Below, piece by piece: positions 9,174-17,840 of a stretch of 64,000 bases of DNA. Every line of letters begins with the position of its first letter. The stretch's first letter is position 1. A program made the position numbers and the translations under genes. Source of the stretch: Methylocella silvestris BL2 (GTDB lineage: Bacteria > Pseudomonadota > Alphaproteobacteria > Rhizobiales > Beijerinckiaceae); assembly GCF_000021745.1 (NCBI RefSeq), contig NC_011666.1, positions 1 to 64,000 of the forward strand. Direction: 5' to 3'. The notes under the pieces are model-generated. The model was given only the letters and a program-made list of their open reading frames with translations. It had not been told where the DNA came from and ran no database searches.

Positions 9174-10016
9174 ATGAGCGTTCAGTCCGCCGCGCCCGCC
9201 GAACCCCGGGGCTTCAGCCTTGTCCAATATGCGGTCTGCCTCAAAGGAATCGTCTGGCGCGAGGCGCTACGGTTCCTGCATCAACGTGAGCGTTTCGTCT
9301 CGGCGCTGGTGCGGCCCCTGGTCTGGCTGTTCATTTTCGCCGCGGGCTTTCGCTCCGTGCTCGGCGTCTCGATCATTCCGCCATACGAAACCTATGTGCT
9401 CTACGACGTCTACATCACGCCGGGGCTCATCGCGATGATCCAGCTTTTCAACGGGATGCAATCGTCGCTGTCGATGGTTTATGATCGAGAGATGGGCAAT
9501 ATGCGCACGCTGCTGGTCAGCCCGCTGCCGCGCTGGTACCTCTTAACGTCAAAGCTCGTCGCCGGCGCCTCGGTGTCGATCTTGCAGGTCTACGCCTTCC
9601 TGTTGATCGCCTGGTTCTGGGAGATCGAGCCGCCGACGCTTTGGGGCTATCTGACTATTTTGCCTGCGTTGATTCTGTCGGGCCTGATGTTCGGCGCGCT
9701 CGGGATGTTGCTGTCCTCGCTGATTCGCCAGCTGGAGAATTTTGCGGGCGTGATGAATTTCGTCATCTTCCCGATGTTCTTCGCCTCAAGCGCGCTCTAT
9801 CCGTTATGGCGCGTCAGGGAGGGCAGCCCGTGGCTCGCCTTCGTTTGCGAGATCAACCCGTTTACGCATGCCGTCGAATTGATCCGCTTCGCCTTCTGGG
9901 GGCAGGTCAATTTTACGTCATTGGCGGTGGTCGCCGGATGCGCCGCGCTGTTCCTCGGCGCCGCCATCATCGCCTATGATCCCTCGCGCGGCATGTTGAT
10001 GCGGCGCGAGGGTTAG
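9174..10016 (+). CDS. ABC-2 type permease of the PQQ/ABC cluster (LutF-like)
   Basis: The 280-residue membrane protein has about six hydrophobic segments and the ABC-2 family core: a conserved loop with the EMGNMRTLLVSPLPR motif, then FAGVMNFVIFPMFFASSALYP-type helices before a periplasmic INPFTHAVELIR stretch. ABC-2 permeases are usually exporters of the NodJ/DrrB kind, so pairing one with a periplasmic binding protein is unusual and characteristic of this cluster. Its ATG lies 1 nt after the ATPase stop. It converges on a cytochrome c gene 15 nt away. Confidence 0.85.
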   Translation: MSVQSAAPAEPRGFSLVQYAVCLKGIVWREALRFLHQRERFVSALVRPLVWLFIFAAGFRSVLGVSIIPPYETYVLYDVYITPGLIAMIQLFNGMQSSLSMVYDREMGNMRTLLVSPLPRWYLLTSKLVAGASVSILQVYAFLLIAWFWEIEPPTLWGYLTILPALILSGLMFGALGMLLSSLIRQLENFAGVMNFVIFPMFFASSALYPLWRVREGSPWLAFVCEINPFTHAVELIRFAFWGQVNFTSLAVVAGCAALFLGAAIIAYDPSRGMLMRREG

Positions 10017-10021
10017 ATGAT

Positions 10022-10049
10022 GACGGAAAGCTTATTTTTTCTTTCCGTC
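10022..10049. terminator. Hairpin between convergent permease and cytochrome c genes
   Basis: Perfect 9-bp arms (10022-10030 and 10041-10049) flank a 10-nt T-rich loop. The hairpin covers the last codons of the cytochrome gene, whose Lys-rich tail supplies the A/T run. No T-tract follows the stem on either strand, so a shared bidirectional terminator is likely but not proven. Confidence 0.45.
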
Positions 10050-10430
10050 GGCGTCGAATTGCGACAAGAATGCGACGACATTGTCGCGGTCTTCTTCCTT
10101 CGGGAGGCCGGCGAAGATCATCTTGGTGCCGGGGACCAGCGCTTTCGGGTTGGTCAGCCAAGCGTGCAGCTTGTCCGAATCCCAGGTGATGCCCGAGGCC
10201 TTGAGGCCGTCGGAATAGGAATATCCTGCAGATCCCGCGCCGGCGACGCGGCCGATGATGCCATTGAGCTCAGGACCGACAAAATTCTTGGCCCCTTCGC
10301 CAATCTTATGGCAAACGGCGCATTTCTGCTTGAAGAGGGTTTCCCCCGCCGCGGCGTCGGCGGCGTAGGCGGCCGCTGTGGGGCCCATGAAAGCAAGCGC
10401 CGCGATGATCGAAGCATATCTGAAATTCAT
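10032..10430 (-). CDS. Class I c-type cytochrome, periplasmic
   Basis: The 132-residue product has a signal peptide (cleavage near AYAAD), a heme-binding CAVCH at residues 37-41 and the axial Met104 in PGTKM, with the VGPELNGIIGR helix typical of cytochrome c2/c550-type electron carriers. It ends GKKK, a basic tail. Its location opposite the PQQ-associated ABC cluster fits an electron acceptor for a periplasmic PQQ dehydrogenase, but no dehydrogenase gene is in the window, so this is inference; it could serve general respiration. Its promoter must lie in the roughly 150-bp divergent gap with the next ABC system. Confidence 0.88.
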   Translation of the reverse strand: MNFRYASIIAALAFMGPTAAAYAADAAAGETLFKQKCAVCHKIGEGAKNFVGPELNGIIGRVAGAGSAGYSYSDGLKASGITWDSDKLHAWLTNPKALVPGTKMIFAGLPKEEDRDNVVAFLSQFDADGKKK

Positions 10431-10581
10431 AGCTGGTTTCCTTCCCCTTGAGCGATGCGCTGTCGCCCCGGCCTCTGGCTTGAATGAAGCTTACGATCCT
10501 TAAGATTGTCGCTCGCCCGAAAAAACATGTATCCTAAGGCAGCGAAAAAAGACAACCCGAACAATCGGAAGCGAGCGGAAC

Positions 10582-11637
10582 TTGAGCGCAGAAAAACGCC
10601 TAATCGGGAGAAACGTTTCATTCAACAGGCAGCGCGCGCGCAAGGGCGAGCTTACCGCCGCAGCGGTCATTTGTCTCAGCCTGATGATCGGCCTCTGCGG
10701 CCGGGCGGAGGCCGCCGATACGCTCCGTCTTGGCGTGCAGAAGACCGGCACCTTCGCCTGGGAGCTCGCGGTCATCAAGGCCGAAAAGCTGGACGCCAAG
10801 GCGAATCTTGACCTCGTCGTCACCGAACTTGCCTCGACGGAGGCGGGAAAGATCGCGCTGCTCGGCGGTTCGGTCGACCTCATCATCAGCGATTGGCTAT
10901 GGGTCGCGCGCGAGCGCGGCCTTGAAACCAATCTCGTCTTCTATCCCTACTCGACGGCGCTCGGCGCCTTGATGGTTCCGGGCGATTCCGCAGCGCAAAA
11001 ACTTGACGATCTCCGTGGCAAGACCCTTGGCGTCGCAGGCGGCCCAATCGACAAAAGCTGGCTTCTCCTGCGCGCGCTTGCGCAGCGCGGCGGACTTGAT
11101 CTTAAAGCGCGCGCCCGCGTCGTCTTCGGCGCGCCGGCCCTGCTTTATGAAAAAGCCGTCGCCGGCGAGCTCGACGCAAATCTGACCTTCTGGAACTATG
11201 CCGTCGCGCTCGAATCCCGCGGTTTTCGCCGGCTGATCGGCATGGATGAGGTCGAGCGAAGCCTTGGCGCGAAGGGACCGCTGGCGATGACAGGCTATGT
11301 CTTCGATGAGAGCCTGGCGAAAACCCATGGCGACGCGCTTGCGCGGTTCTTCCAGGTGGCGCATCAGGCGCGCGAGCGGCTCGCCAGCTCCGACGCCGAT
11401 TGGCAGCGGATCGGAAAAGAACTGGGGGTGACCGACCCGAAGGAGCTGGCGCTTTACCGGCAGCGCTATGTCGATGGTTTTCCGAAGCGCTCCGTCGCGG
11501 ATGAGGAAGCGGACGCCGCCACCCTCTATGCGATCGTGCGCGAAATCGGCGGCCCGGAGCTCGTCGGCGCCGCGACGACGCTCAATCCGGGCGTCTTCTA
11601 CAAGGGCGCGGGCGAGCGAACGCCGGCGGACCGCTGA
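10582..11637 (+). CDS. ABC substrate-binding protein, nitrate/sulfonate/taurine (NMT1-like) class
   Basis: This 351-residue exported protein has a signal segment ending near GRAEA at about residue 44, followed by DTLRLGVQKTGTFAWELAV and a type-2 periplasmic-binding fold (LLGGSVDLIISDWLWVARERG, then LRGKTLGVAGG). The organisation resembles SsuA/TauA proteins, but the substrate is not predictable. No ATG is available near the signal peptide; TTG 10582 is taken as start, and the true start could differ by several codons. It is followed after 3 nt by a frameshifted permease and then an ATPase, a complete importer set. Confidence 0.75.
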   Translation: MSAEKRLIGRNVSFNRQRARKGELTAAAVICLSLMIGLCGRAEAADTLRLGVQKTGTFAWELAVIKAEKLDAKANLDLVVTELASTEAGKIALLGGSVDLIISDWLWVARERGLETNLVFYPYSTALGALMVPGDSAAQKLDDLRGKTLGVAGGPIDKSWLLLRALAQRGGLDLKARARVVFGAPALLYEKAVAGELDANLTFWNYAVALESRGFRRLIGMDEVERSLGAKGPLAMTGYVFDESLAKTHGDALARFFQVAHQARERLASSDADWQRIGKELGVTDPKELALYRQRYVDGFPKRSVADEEADAATLYAIVREIGGPELVGAATTLNPGVFYKGAGERTPADR

Positions 11638-11640
11638 GCC

Positions 11641-12382
11641 GTGCCAGTTCGTCTCCTGTCGTTCCTTCTGCTGCTGCTGCTTTGGGAGGCGGCTTCGACG
11701 ATCGCCGCCTCGCGGCTTCTGCCTTCGCCGCAGGCGGTGCTGTCCGTTGTCGGCGCCGAGGCGGCGTCCGGCGCTCTGGCCTTCAATCTGGCGGCGACGC
11801 TCGCGCGCGTCGTCGCCGCCTTCATTCTCGCCATGGCGGTGGGAAACGGCCCTTGGCGTCGCCATGGGTCGCAGCAAGGCTGTCGACCGCTTTTGCGATC
11901 CCTGGCTGATCGTGCTGCTGAACCTTCCGGCGCTCGTCGTCATCGTGCTCGCCTATATCTGGATCGGCCTCAATGAGGTGGCGGCGATCGGGGCGGTGGC
12001 GCTGAACAAACTGCCGAACACGACCGCGACGGTTCGCGAGGGGGCGCGGGCGCTCGACCGCGGCCTCGACGAGGTCGCCGAGATTTTCGGCATGCCCCTG
12101 AAGATCCGCATTTTCGATGTGCTTCTGCCGCAGCTTGCGCCCTATCTCGCCGCCTCCATGCGATCCGGCCTGTCGCTGGTCTGGAAAATCGTGCTGGTGG
12201 TCGAATTGCTTGGCCGCTCGAACGGGATTGGTTTCGAGATCGGCACCGCTTTCCAGCTTTTCGACGTGACGCGCCTGCTCGCCTATGCGCTGCCCTTCGT
12301 CGCCATCATGCTGGCGATCGAAACCTTCGTCGTGCAGCCGATCGAGCGGCGCGTCTCGCGCTGGCGGCCGCAGCATGCTTGA
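11641..12382 (+). pseudogene. ABC importer permease (SsuC/TauC-like) with a +1 frameshift
   Basis: The N-terminal part from GTG 11641 encodes a hydrophobic helix and a region ending VVAAFILAMAVG in one frame. The rest, beginning ALGVAMGRSKAV and including LPALVVIVLAYIWIG and the EGARALDRGLDEVAEIFGM coupling loop, is in the next frame up to 12382. The switch occurs at GGGAAAC (11841-11847), where one extra A would account for it; without it the gene would encode about 246 residues of normal family sequence. Either the permease is disrupted or this is a sequencing error. Both parts show normal coding character and the flanking genes are intact. Confidence 0.75.
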
Positions 12383-13082
12383 CGTCAAGGTCACGCGCAA
12401 GGCGCTGCGCACCGCCGCGGGGCAGAGGCGGACTGTTCTGGGCGAGGTGGCCTTTGGCCTCAAATCCGGCGAGGTCGCCGCCGTGCTTGGCCCGTCAGGC
12501 TGCGGCAAGACCACTTTGCTGCGGATCATCGCCGGCCTCGACCGAGATTTCGAAGGCGATGTCACGCTGCCGTCGCCGCGAAAAATCGGCATGGTTTTTC
12601 AGGAGCCGCGGCTGCTTCCCTGGCGGACCGTGCGGCAGAATCTGCTGCTGGCTGGCGCCGAAGCCGGTCCGGTGCTCGATTCGATTGTCGCTGCGCTCGG
12701 GCTCGCCGCCCATCTCGATCATTATCCCGGCGAATTGTCGCTTGGCCTCGCCCGCCGCGTCGCCATCGCCCGCGCTTTCGCGATCAGCCCGACGCTTCTC
12801 CTGCTTGACGAGCCTTTTGTTTCGCTCGACGCTGCGCTGGCCCTGCGCCTTCGCGCGGAGCTCGTCGCCCTTGTGGAGGCGCAAAGGACCACGACGCTGA
12901 TCGTCACCCATGACGTCGAGGAGGCTGTGGCGCTTGCCGATCGCATCATTATTCTCTCCTCGCAGCCGGGCCAGATGGTCGCTGACAAATTCATCGAATC
13001 GCCGCGTCTTTCCATGACGCCGGCCGCGGCGGCGCAAGCCAAAATTGACATCGAGGCGCTGATCGCAGGGGCGTCGCGCTAG
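12375..13082 (+). CDS. ABC importer ATP-binding protein (SsuB/TauB-like)
   Basis: The 235-residue ATPase has Walker A LGPSGCGKTTLLR, Q-loop MVFQEPRLLPWRTV, Walker B LLLLDEPFVSLD and H-loop IVTHDVEEAVALADR. The signature reads LSLGLARRVAIARA rather than LSGGQ, a tolerated variation in this subfamily. The ATG at 12375 overlaps the permease stop by 8 nt. The repeat at 13079 begins within its stop codon. It is the energy-coupling part of the same importer as the upstream binding protein. Confidence 0.85.
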   Translation: MLDVKVTRKALRTAAGQRRTVLGEVAFGLKSGEVAAVLGPSGCGKTTLLRIIAGLDRDFEGDVTLPSPRKIGMVFQEPRLLPWRTVRQNLLLAGAEAGPVLDSIVAALGLAAHLDHYPGELSLGLARRVAIARAFAISPTLLLLDEPFVSLDAALALRLRAELVALVEAQRTTTLIVTHDVEEAVALADRIIILSSQPGQMVADKFIESPRLSMTPAAAAQAKIDIEALIAGASR

Positions 13083-13146
13083 ATCACGATAATTTTGGAT
13101 CGAATTGATTCAAAATCATGACCGGGATCGATTGCAAATGTTTGGA
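13079..13146. repeat. Dispersed palindromic repeat, copy A
   Basis: Starting CTAGATCACGAT at the stop codon of the ATPase gene, this roughly 65-bp element contains an imperfect palindrome (ATTTTG-ATCGAATTGAT-CAAAAT) followed by a conserved tail ending TTTGGA. A second copy with the same start, palindromic core and tail lies at 60638-60701. It resembles intergenic REP-like elements and sits between the ATPase gene and recQ. Confidence 0.65.
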
Positions 13147-13229
13147 GCCTGATGCCGGTCGTAATAGTGGTGTTGCTTTTCGACGTCAGGCCCAAGACGA
13201 ATCGGACGGCTTGAGGAATTTGGAGCAGA

Positions 13230-15200
13230 ATGCAAGCGTCCGACGCCCGTACTCCAGCCGCGCCTTCGACCAACAAGGTCGAGGCGTCGGGCCGATCGGG
13301 CGAAGCGCGGGACGCGCTCAAGCGATTTTTCGGCTTCGACGATTTCCGGCCGGGACAGCGCGAAGTTCTCGACGCCGCGCTCGCAGGCCAAAACATTCTT
13401 GCTGTGATGCCGACCGGCTCGGGCAAATCGCTGTGCTATCAGCTGCCCGCTCTGATGCGGCCGGGATTGACCATCGTCGTGTCGCCGCTGATTGCGCTGA
13501 TGCGAGATCAGGTGCAACAGCTGCGCGAGCGGGGAATCGCGGCCGCGGCGCTGAATTCGGTCAACAGCTCGGCCGACAATGCGGAGATCGAAGCCGGACT
13601 GCGGCAGCGCCGCTACCGTCTTGTCTATGTCGCGCCGGAACGGCTGGCGCGCGCGGACACGCGGGCGCTATTGCGTGAAGCCGGCGCCAATGTCCTCGCC
13701 ATCGACGAAGCCCATTGCGTATCGCAATGGGGCCATGACTTTCGCCCCGAATATGCCGATCTCGCCTCGGTCGCGCGGGCCATTGCAGGCGGCCCCGACG
13801 GCGCGTTGCAGCTCATCGCCGTGACGGCGACGGCGGACCCGCCAACCCGCGCCGAGATCATCGCAAAGCTGTTTCCGTCCGAGCCGCGCGTTTTCATCCG
13901 CTCGTTCGATCGTCCGAATATTCATCTCGCCATGCGGCGCAAGGCGAATGTCGTTTCTCAGATCGCAACCGAGATTGACCGCCATCGCGGCCACGCCGGA
14001 ATCGTCTATTGCGCCTCCCGCAAGGGCGTCGAAAAGCTCAGTGAAACCCTGCGCGCGGCGGGCGTTGCGGCGCTGCCCTATCATGCCGGGCTCGCGCCGG
14101 ACATCCGCTCGGCCCATCAGGATGAGTTTCTGCACCGTGAGGGCGTCGTGATCGTAGCGACCATCGCTTTCGGCATGGGCATCGACAAGCCCAACGTCCG
14201 CTTCGTCTGCCACGCGGATCTGCCGCAAAGCGTCGAGGCCTATTATCAGGAGATCGGCCGCGCCGGCCGAGACGGCCAGCCCGCAGATGCGCTGCTCCTG
14301 TTCGGCGAGGCCGATGTTCGGCTGCGCGAGCGCCAGATCGCCGAAGGCGACGCCGCGCCCGAGCGCAAGCGGCTCGAGCGGCGCAAGCTCAACGCGCTAT
14401 TGGCGCTATGCGAGACGCCGCGCTGCCGCCGCAGCACGCTGCTTGCGGCTTTCGGCGAAGACTCCGGGCCTTGCGGCAATTGCGACATCTGCGAAGGACG
14501 CTGGCCCTTCTATAACGGCGTGCTCGCGGCGAAAAAGGCCCTCTCCGCCATTCACCGCACGTCGGGGCGCTTCTTTTACGGCCATCTGACCAATCTGCTG
14601 ATCGGCAACGCCACCGCGGCGATCGTCAGGCACGGTCATGATCTGCTGCCGACGTTCGGCGTCGGCAAGGAGTTCACGCCGGCGGAATGGCGCAGCGTCT
14701 TTCGCCAGTTGCAGGCGGCCGAGCTGATCGAGCAGGCGGCCGACGATCGCGACCGGTGGATCATCACGCCGGCCGGCCGCGACGTGTTGACTGGGAGCGC
14801 GGCGCTTGAGCTTCGCGCCGAGATCGGCCTGCCGAGCGGCCGGCGCGTGGGCGTGACGCAGGCGCTCAAGCGGATCGAGGCGGTCGCCGCGGAAGAAGCC
14901 GAGACAGATGGACAAGGCGTGACGCCGCGCGCGATCCGCCCGCCCGACGCAGCTACGGATCTGACGGCGACGCAGGCGAGTCTGCTCTCGGCCCTGAAGG
15001 CGCGCCGGCTTGAACTCGCAAGGGCGCAGAAGCAGCCGCCTTTCGTCATTTTTCACGACAGCGTGTTGATCGCGATCGCCAAAGCGCGCCCGGCGAGCCT
15101 TGGCGACCTTGCGCTTATCCACGGCGTCGGTCCGACCAAGCTACAACGCTATGGAGCGGCGTTTCTCGACGTGCTGGCGGGGGATGAAGGCGCGAGCTGA
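13230..15200 (+). CDS. recQ: ATP-dependent DNA helicase RecQ
   Basis: RecQ unwinds DNA 3'-to-5' in recombination and fork repair. The 656-residue protein has the helicase motifs FRPGQREVLDAAL, MPTGSGKSLCYQLPAL (Walker A), IDEAHCVSQWGHDFRP, VTATAD and QEIGRAGRDGQ, then the RQC zinc site (cysteines in CETPRCRR and CGNCDICEG), a winged helix, and an HRDC domain near the C-terminus (LIHGVGPTKLQRYG). Length is slightly above the E. coli protein. The ATG at 13230 has GGAG 6 nt upstream. Confidence 0.96.
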   Translation: MQASDARTPAAPSTNKVEASGRSGEARDALKRFFGFDDFRPGQREVLDAALAGQNILAVMPTGSGKSLCYQLPALMRPGLTIVVSPLIALMRDQVQQLRERGIAAAALNSVNSSADNAEIEAGLRQRRYRLVYVAPERLARADTRALLREAGANVLAIDEAHCVSQWGHDFRPEYADLASVARAIAGGPDGALQLIAVTATADPPTRAEIIAKLFPSEPRVFIRSFDRPNIHLAMRRKANVVSQIATEIDRHRGHAGIVYCASRKGVEKLSETLRAAGVAALPYHAGLAPDIRSAHQDEFLHREGVVIVATIAFGMGIDKPNVRFVCHADLPQSVEAYYQEIGRAGRDGQPADALLLFGEADVRLRERQIAEGDAAPERKRLERRKLNALLALCETPRCRRSTLLAAFGEDSGPCGNCDICEGRWPFYNGVLAAKKALSAIHRTSGRFFYGHLTNLLIGNATAAIVRHGHDLLPTFGVGKEFTPAEWRSVFRQLQAAELIEQAADDRDRWIITPAGRDVLTGSAALELRAEIGLPSGRRVGVTQALKRIEAVAAEEAETDGQGVTPRAIRPPDAATDLTATQASLLSALKARRLELARAQKQPPFVIFHDSVLIAIAKARPASLGDLALIHGVGPTKLQRYGAAFLDVLAGDEGAS

Positions 15201-15209
15201 CGGCGGGAC

Positions 15210-15225
15210 GCGGAACGCGTTCCGC
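15210..15225. other. 16-bp perfect palindrome downstream of recQ
   Basis: GCGGAACGCGTTCCGC lies 10 nt after the recQ stop. No T-tract follows, so it may be a weak transcript-end hairpin or a protein site. The remainder of the 219-bp gap to the next gene shows no coding or RNA signal. Confidence 0.4.
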
Positions 15226-15419
15226 AGAAGCGCCTTTGCAGGGTCTTGCCGGAAATGTATCCTGACCAAAGAGACGATCCGATCGCGCGACGGCCATAAA
15301 TTGGGCGACGCTGGAGAGCAAGAGGTTCTGCATCCCGCTCTTAAGGACCGAAAATCGGCGACAACCCTGATTGGCCGTTTCACGCAAGATCATGGCAATT
15401 CAGCGCGGATAAGAATGTT

Positions 15420-17210
15420 ATGGTCGATCATCATATAAAAATGTCGTCAATCATAAGAAAATCTCTTTGTTTTTTGCCGCGCCGGATCCTCGCCGCCGCT
15501 TTGACTCTCGCGATCTTCGCGGCCCCGGCGTCGCTCGCAGATACGACGCCGCAGACGGCGCCCATCATCGGCCAAGGCGCGCGTTTTCTGCCTGTGTTGG
15601 CGGAACATGGGATGGTCGTCACGCAGGAGGCGACGGCGACGCGGATCGGCGTCGAAATATTGCGTCAGGGCGGCAATGCGGTGGACGCCGCGGTCGCCGT
15701 CGCTTTGGCGCTCGCCGTCACGCTGCCCCGCGCAGGAAATCTTGGCGGCGGCGGCTTCATGCTGGTCCATATTGCAAAGTCGAAGAAAACCACCGCGATC
15801 GATTATCGCGAGACGGCGCCAGCCGGCGCAACGCGCGACATGTTCCTTGACGCAAACGGCGACGCCGACCCCGACAAATCACGCAATTCCGGCCTCGCCG
15901 TGGGCGTGCCGGGCACCGTCGCCGGGTTGATCCTCGCCGAGCAGCGCTATGGCTCGGGCAAGCTCACGCTTGCTGAGCTTGCGGCTCCTGCCGTGCGCCT
16001 TGCGCGGGAGGGCGTCATCGTCGGCGATGATCTTGCCGATTCCCTGTCGCAGGCGCGCCGCCTCGCACGCTGGCCGTCGAGCGCCTGCATTTTTATGCAC
16101 GGGGATGGCGCGCCGCTTCGCGCCGGCGAGCTTTTGCTGCAACCGGATCTGGCGAATGTGATCGAGGCGATCGGCCGCGACGGCGAGCGCGCCTTTTACG
16201 AGGGCGAGGTTGCGGACAAGATCTTGGCGAGCGTCGCGGCGGCGGGCGGCCGCATGACCCGCGACGATCTCAAATCCTACCGCGCCGTAGAGCGCGAACC
16301 TGTGCGCGGGGAATATCGCGGGCGTCAAATCATCTCCATGCCGCCGCCATCCTCTGGCGGGCTCCATGTCATCGAACTTCTCAATATTCTCGAAAGCTTT
16401 CCGCTGGCTGACCTTGGGCCGGATTCAGCCGCAACCATTCATCTTTTCGCGGAGGGGATGAAGCTCGTCTATGCCGATCGCGCGCGCTATCTTGGCGATC
16501 CGGATCAGGTTTCGATTCCGCTCCAGGCGCTGCTGTCGAAAGCCTATGCGGCGCGCCTTCGGTCCGAGATCTCGACGCAACGCGCAAGGCCCGCCAATGA
16601 AATCGCTCCTGTCGATCCAACGCCCTATGAGAGCGATCAGACGACGCATTTCTCCATCGTCGACGCCGAAGGCAACGCCGTCTCAAACACCTACACGCTC
16701 AATTTCTCCTATGGGCTTGGCCTCGTCGCCGAGGGAACCGGCGTTCTTTTGAACAATGAACTCGATGATTTCGCCGCCAAGCCCGGGGCGCCCAACGCGT
16801 TCGGCCTCACCGGCGGCGAAGCCAATGCGCCGGCGCCGCGCAAGCGGCCGCTCTCTTCCATGGCGCCGACCATGGTTTTTCAGGGCGATGATCTTGAACT
16901 CGTGACGGGATCGCCGGGCGGATCGCGCATCATCACGATCGTCGCGGAAATCATTAGCGATATCATCGATTTCAATATGAATGTCGCCGAGGCGACGGCG
17001 GCGCCGCGCATTCATCATCAGGGAACGCCCGATCAACTCGACGTCGAGAGCGGCTTGTCGCCCGACACATTGCGCCTGCTTGAGGCGCTCGGTCACAAGG
17101 TTGCGCAGCGCGGGGCGTGGGGGTCGGCGCAGAGCATTGTTCGCGGCGGCGGGATGCTGATGGGGGCAGCCGATACAAGACAGCGCGGCACGCTGGCGGC
17201 AGGCTTTTAG
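15420..17210 (+). CDS. ggt: Gamma-glutamyltransferase, periplasmic
   Basis: This N-terminal nucleophile hydrolase cleaves the gamma-glutamyl bond of glutathione and related amides. The 596-residue precursor has a signal peptide (hydrophobic run LAAALTLAIFAAPASLA), the conserved GNLGGGGFMLVH and TAPAGATRDMF regions, and the autocatalytic processing site SDQTTHFSIVD, where Thr408 becomes the N-terminus of the small subunit. GSPGGSRIITIV near the C-terminus is also family-typical. ATG 15441 would give a shorter leader and may be the true start. It converges on the LprI-like gene with a 4-bp gap. Confidence 0.93.
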   Translation: MVDHHIKMSSIIRKSLCFLPRRILAAALTLAIFAAPASLADTTPQTAPIIGQGARFLPVLAEHGMVVTQEATATRIGVEILRQGGNAVDAAVAVALALAVTLPRAGNLGGGGFMLVHIAKSKKTTAIDYRETAPAGATRDMFLDANGDADPDKSRNSGLAVGVPGTVAGLILAEQRYGSGKLTLAELAAPAVRLAREGVIVGDDLADSLSQARRLARWPSSACIFMHGDGAPLRAGELLLQPDLANVIEAIGRDGERAFYEGEVADKILASVAAAGGRMTRDDLKSYRAVEREPVRGEYRGRQIISMPPPSSGGLHVIELLNILESFPLADLGPDSAATIHLFAEGMKLVYADRARYLGDPDQVSIPLQALLSKAYAARLRSEISTQRARPANEIAPVDPTPYESDQTTHFSIVDAEGNAVSNTYTLNFSYGLGLVAEGTGVLLNNELDDFAAKPGAPNAFGLTGGEANAPAPRKRPLSSMAPTMVFQGDDLELVTGSPGGSRIITIVAEIISDIIDFNMNVAEATAAPRIHHQGTPDQLDVESGLSPDTLRLLEALGHKVAQRGAWGSAQSIVRGGGMLMGAADTRQRGTLAAGF

Positions 17211-17214
17211 AGGC

Positions 17215-17604
17215 TCAGTCGCACATGCGGCCGTAGGTCAGACCGAGGCTTTTCCCGATGGTCGACGTCAGTTCGTCGATGCGCCGGTCATAGGCCTCGC
17301 TGAGGCAGGCAACATCCTCCGCGCAGACGTTGCGAATCTTTGACGCCCAATTGGCCTGAAGCTCCCGCTGATTGTCGCGAAATTCGCGATAGGCCATGCC
17401 GCTCCAGGCCGGTTCGACGCTCGTCAGGACCTGATAATAGGCGGCCATTTTGATGTCCCTGGCGCCGAGAGCGGGAACGCTGCAGATCGCCTTCTCCGCC
17501 GGCAGCTCGGCTCTGGCGCAATCGAAGCTTGCCATCTGCGCCGCCGCCGTCGCAGGCAGGCCGGCAAGACAGGCGGCGGCGAAAAGAAGCTTTGGGACGA
17601 ACAT
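17215..17604 (-). CDS. Small exported LprI/DUF1311-like protein
   Basis: The 129-residue product begins with a signal peptide (LLFAAACLAGLPATAAAQ) followed by a Cys-containing domain, SFDCARAELPAEKAIC, and a helical NQRELQANWASKIR stretch with later cysteines, the pattern of the LprI/DUF1311 family, some members of which inhibit lysozyme. The ATG at 17604 is preceded by GGAGAG at 5-nt spacing; an upstream ATG at 17652 lacks this support. It is divergent from the flagellar locus. The inhibitor function is a family-level inference. Confidence 0.7.
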   Translation of the reverse strand: MFVPKLLFAAACLAGLPATAAAQMASFDCARAELPAEKAICSVPALGARDIKMAAYYQVLTSVEPAWSGMAYREFRDNQRELQANWASKIRNVCAEDVACLSEAYDRRIDELTSTIGKSLGLTYGRMCD

Positions 17605-17840
17605 CAAAACTCTCCAATTTTCGGGAAGCGCGTAGGCGCCGCCGCGAGACATCGTTTCCCCGCGGGTCGCGCGGGTTTAAGCGCTACAGGCGGTCTCGGT
17701 TCCAAATTCATCCTCCTGATTGGCGGCGGCAAGGCCGCTGATCGCGCCGATTGGGTCGAATTCTCGCGATCGAATTCAGCCTGAAGCAAGGCCTGCTCGT
17801 TAATCATTTTTTCAAGGTTGACGAGGGCAAGGGGCGAGCC

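Noticed and set aside
15115-15124. TTATCCACG resembling a DnaA box
   Set aside because: It lies inside recQ coding sequence and is isolated, so it is not evidence for an origin.
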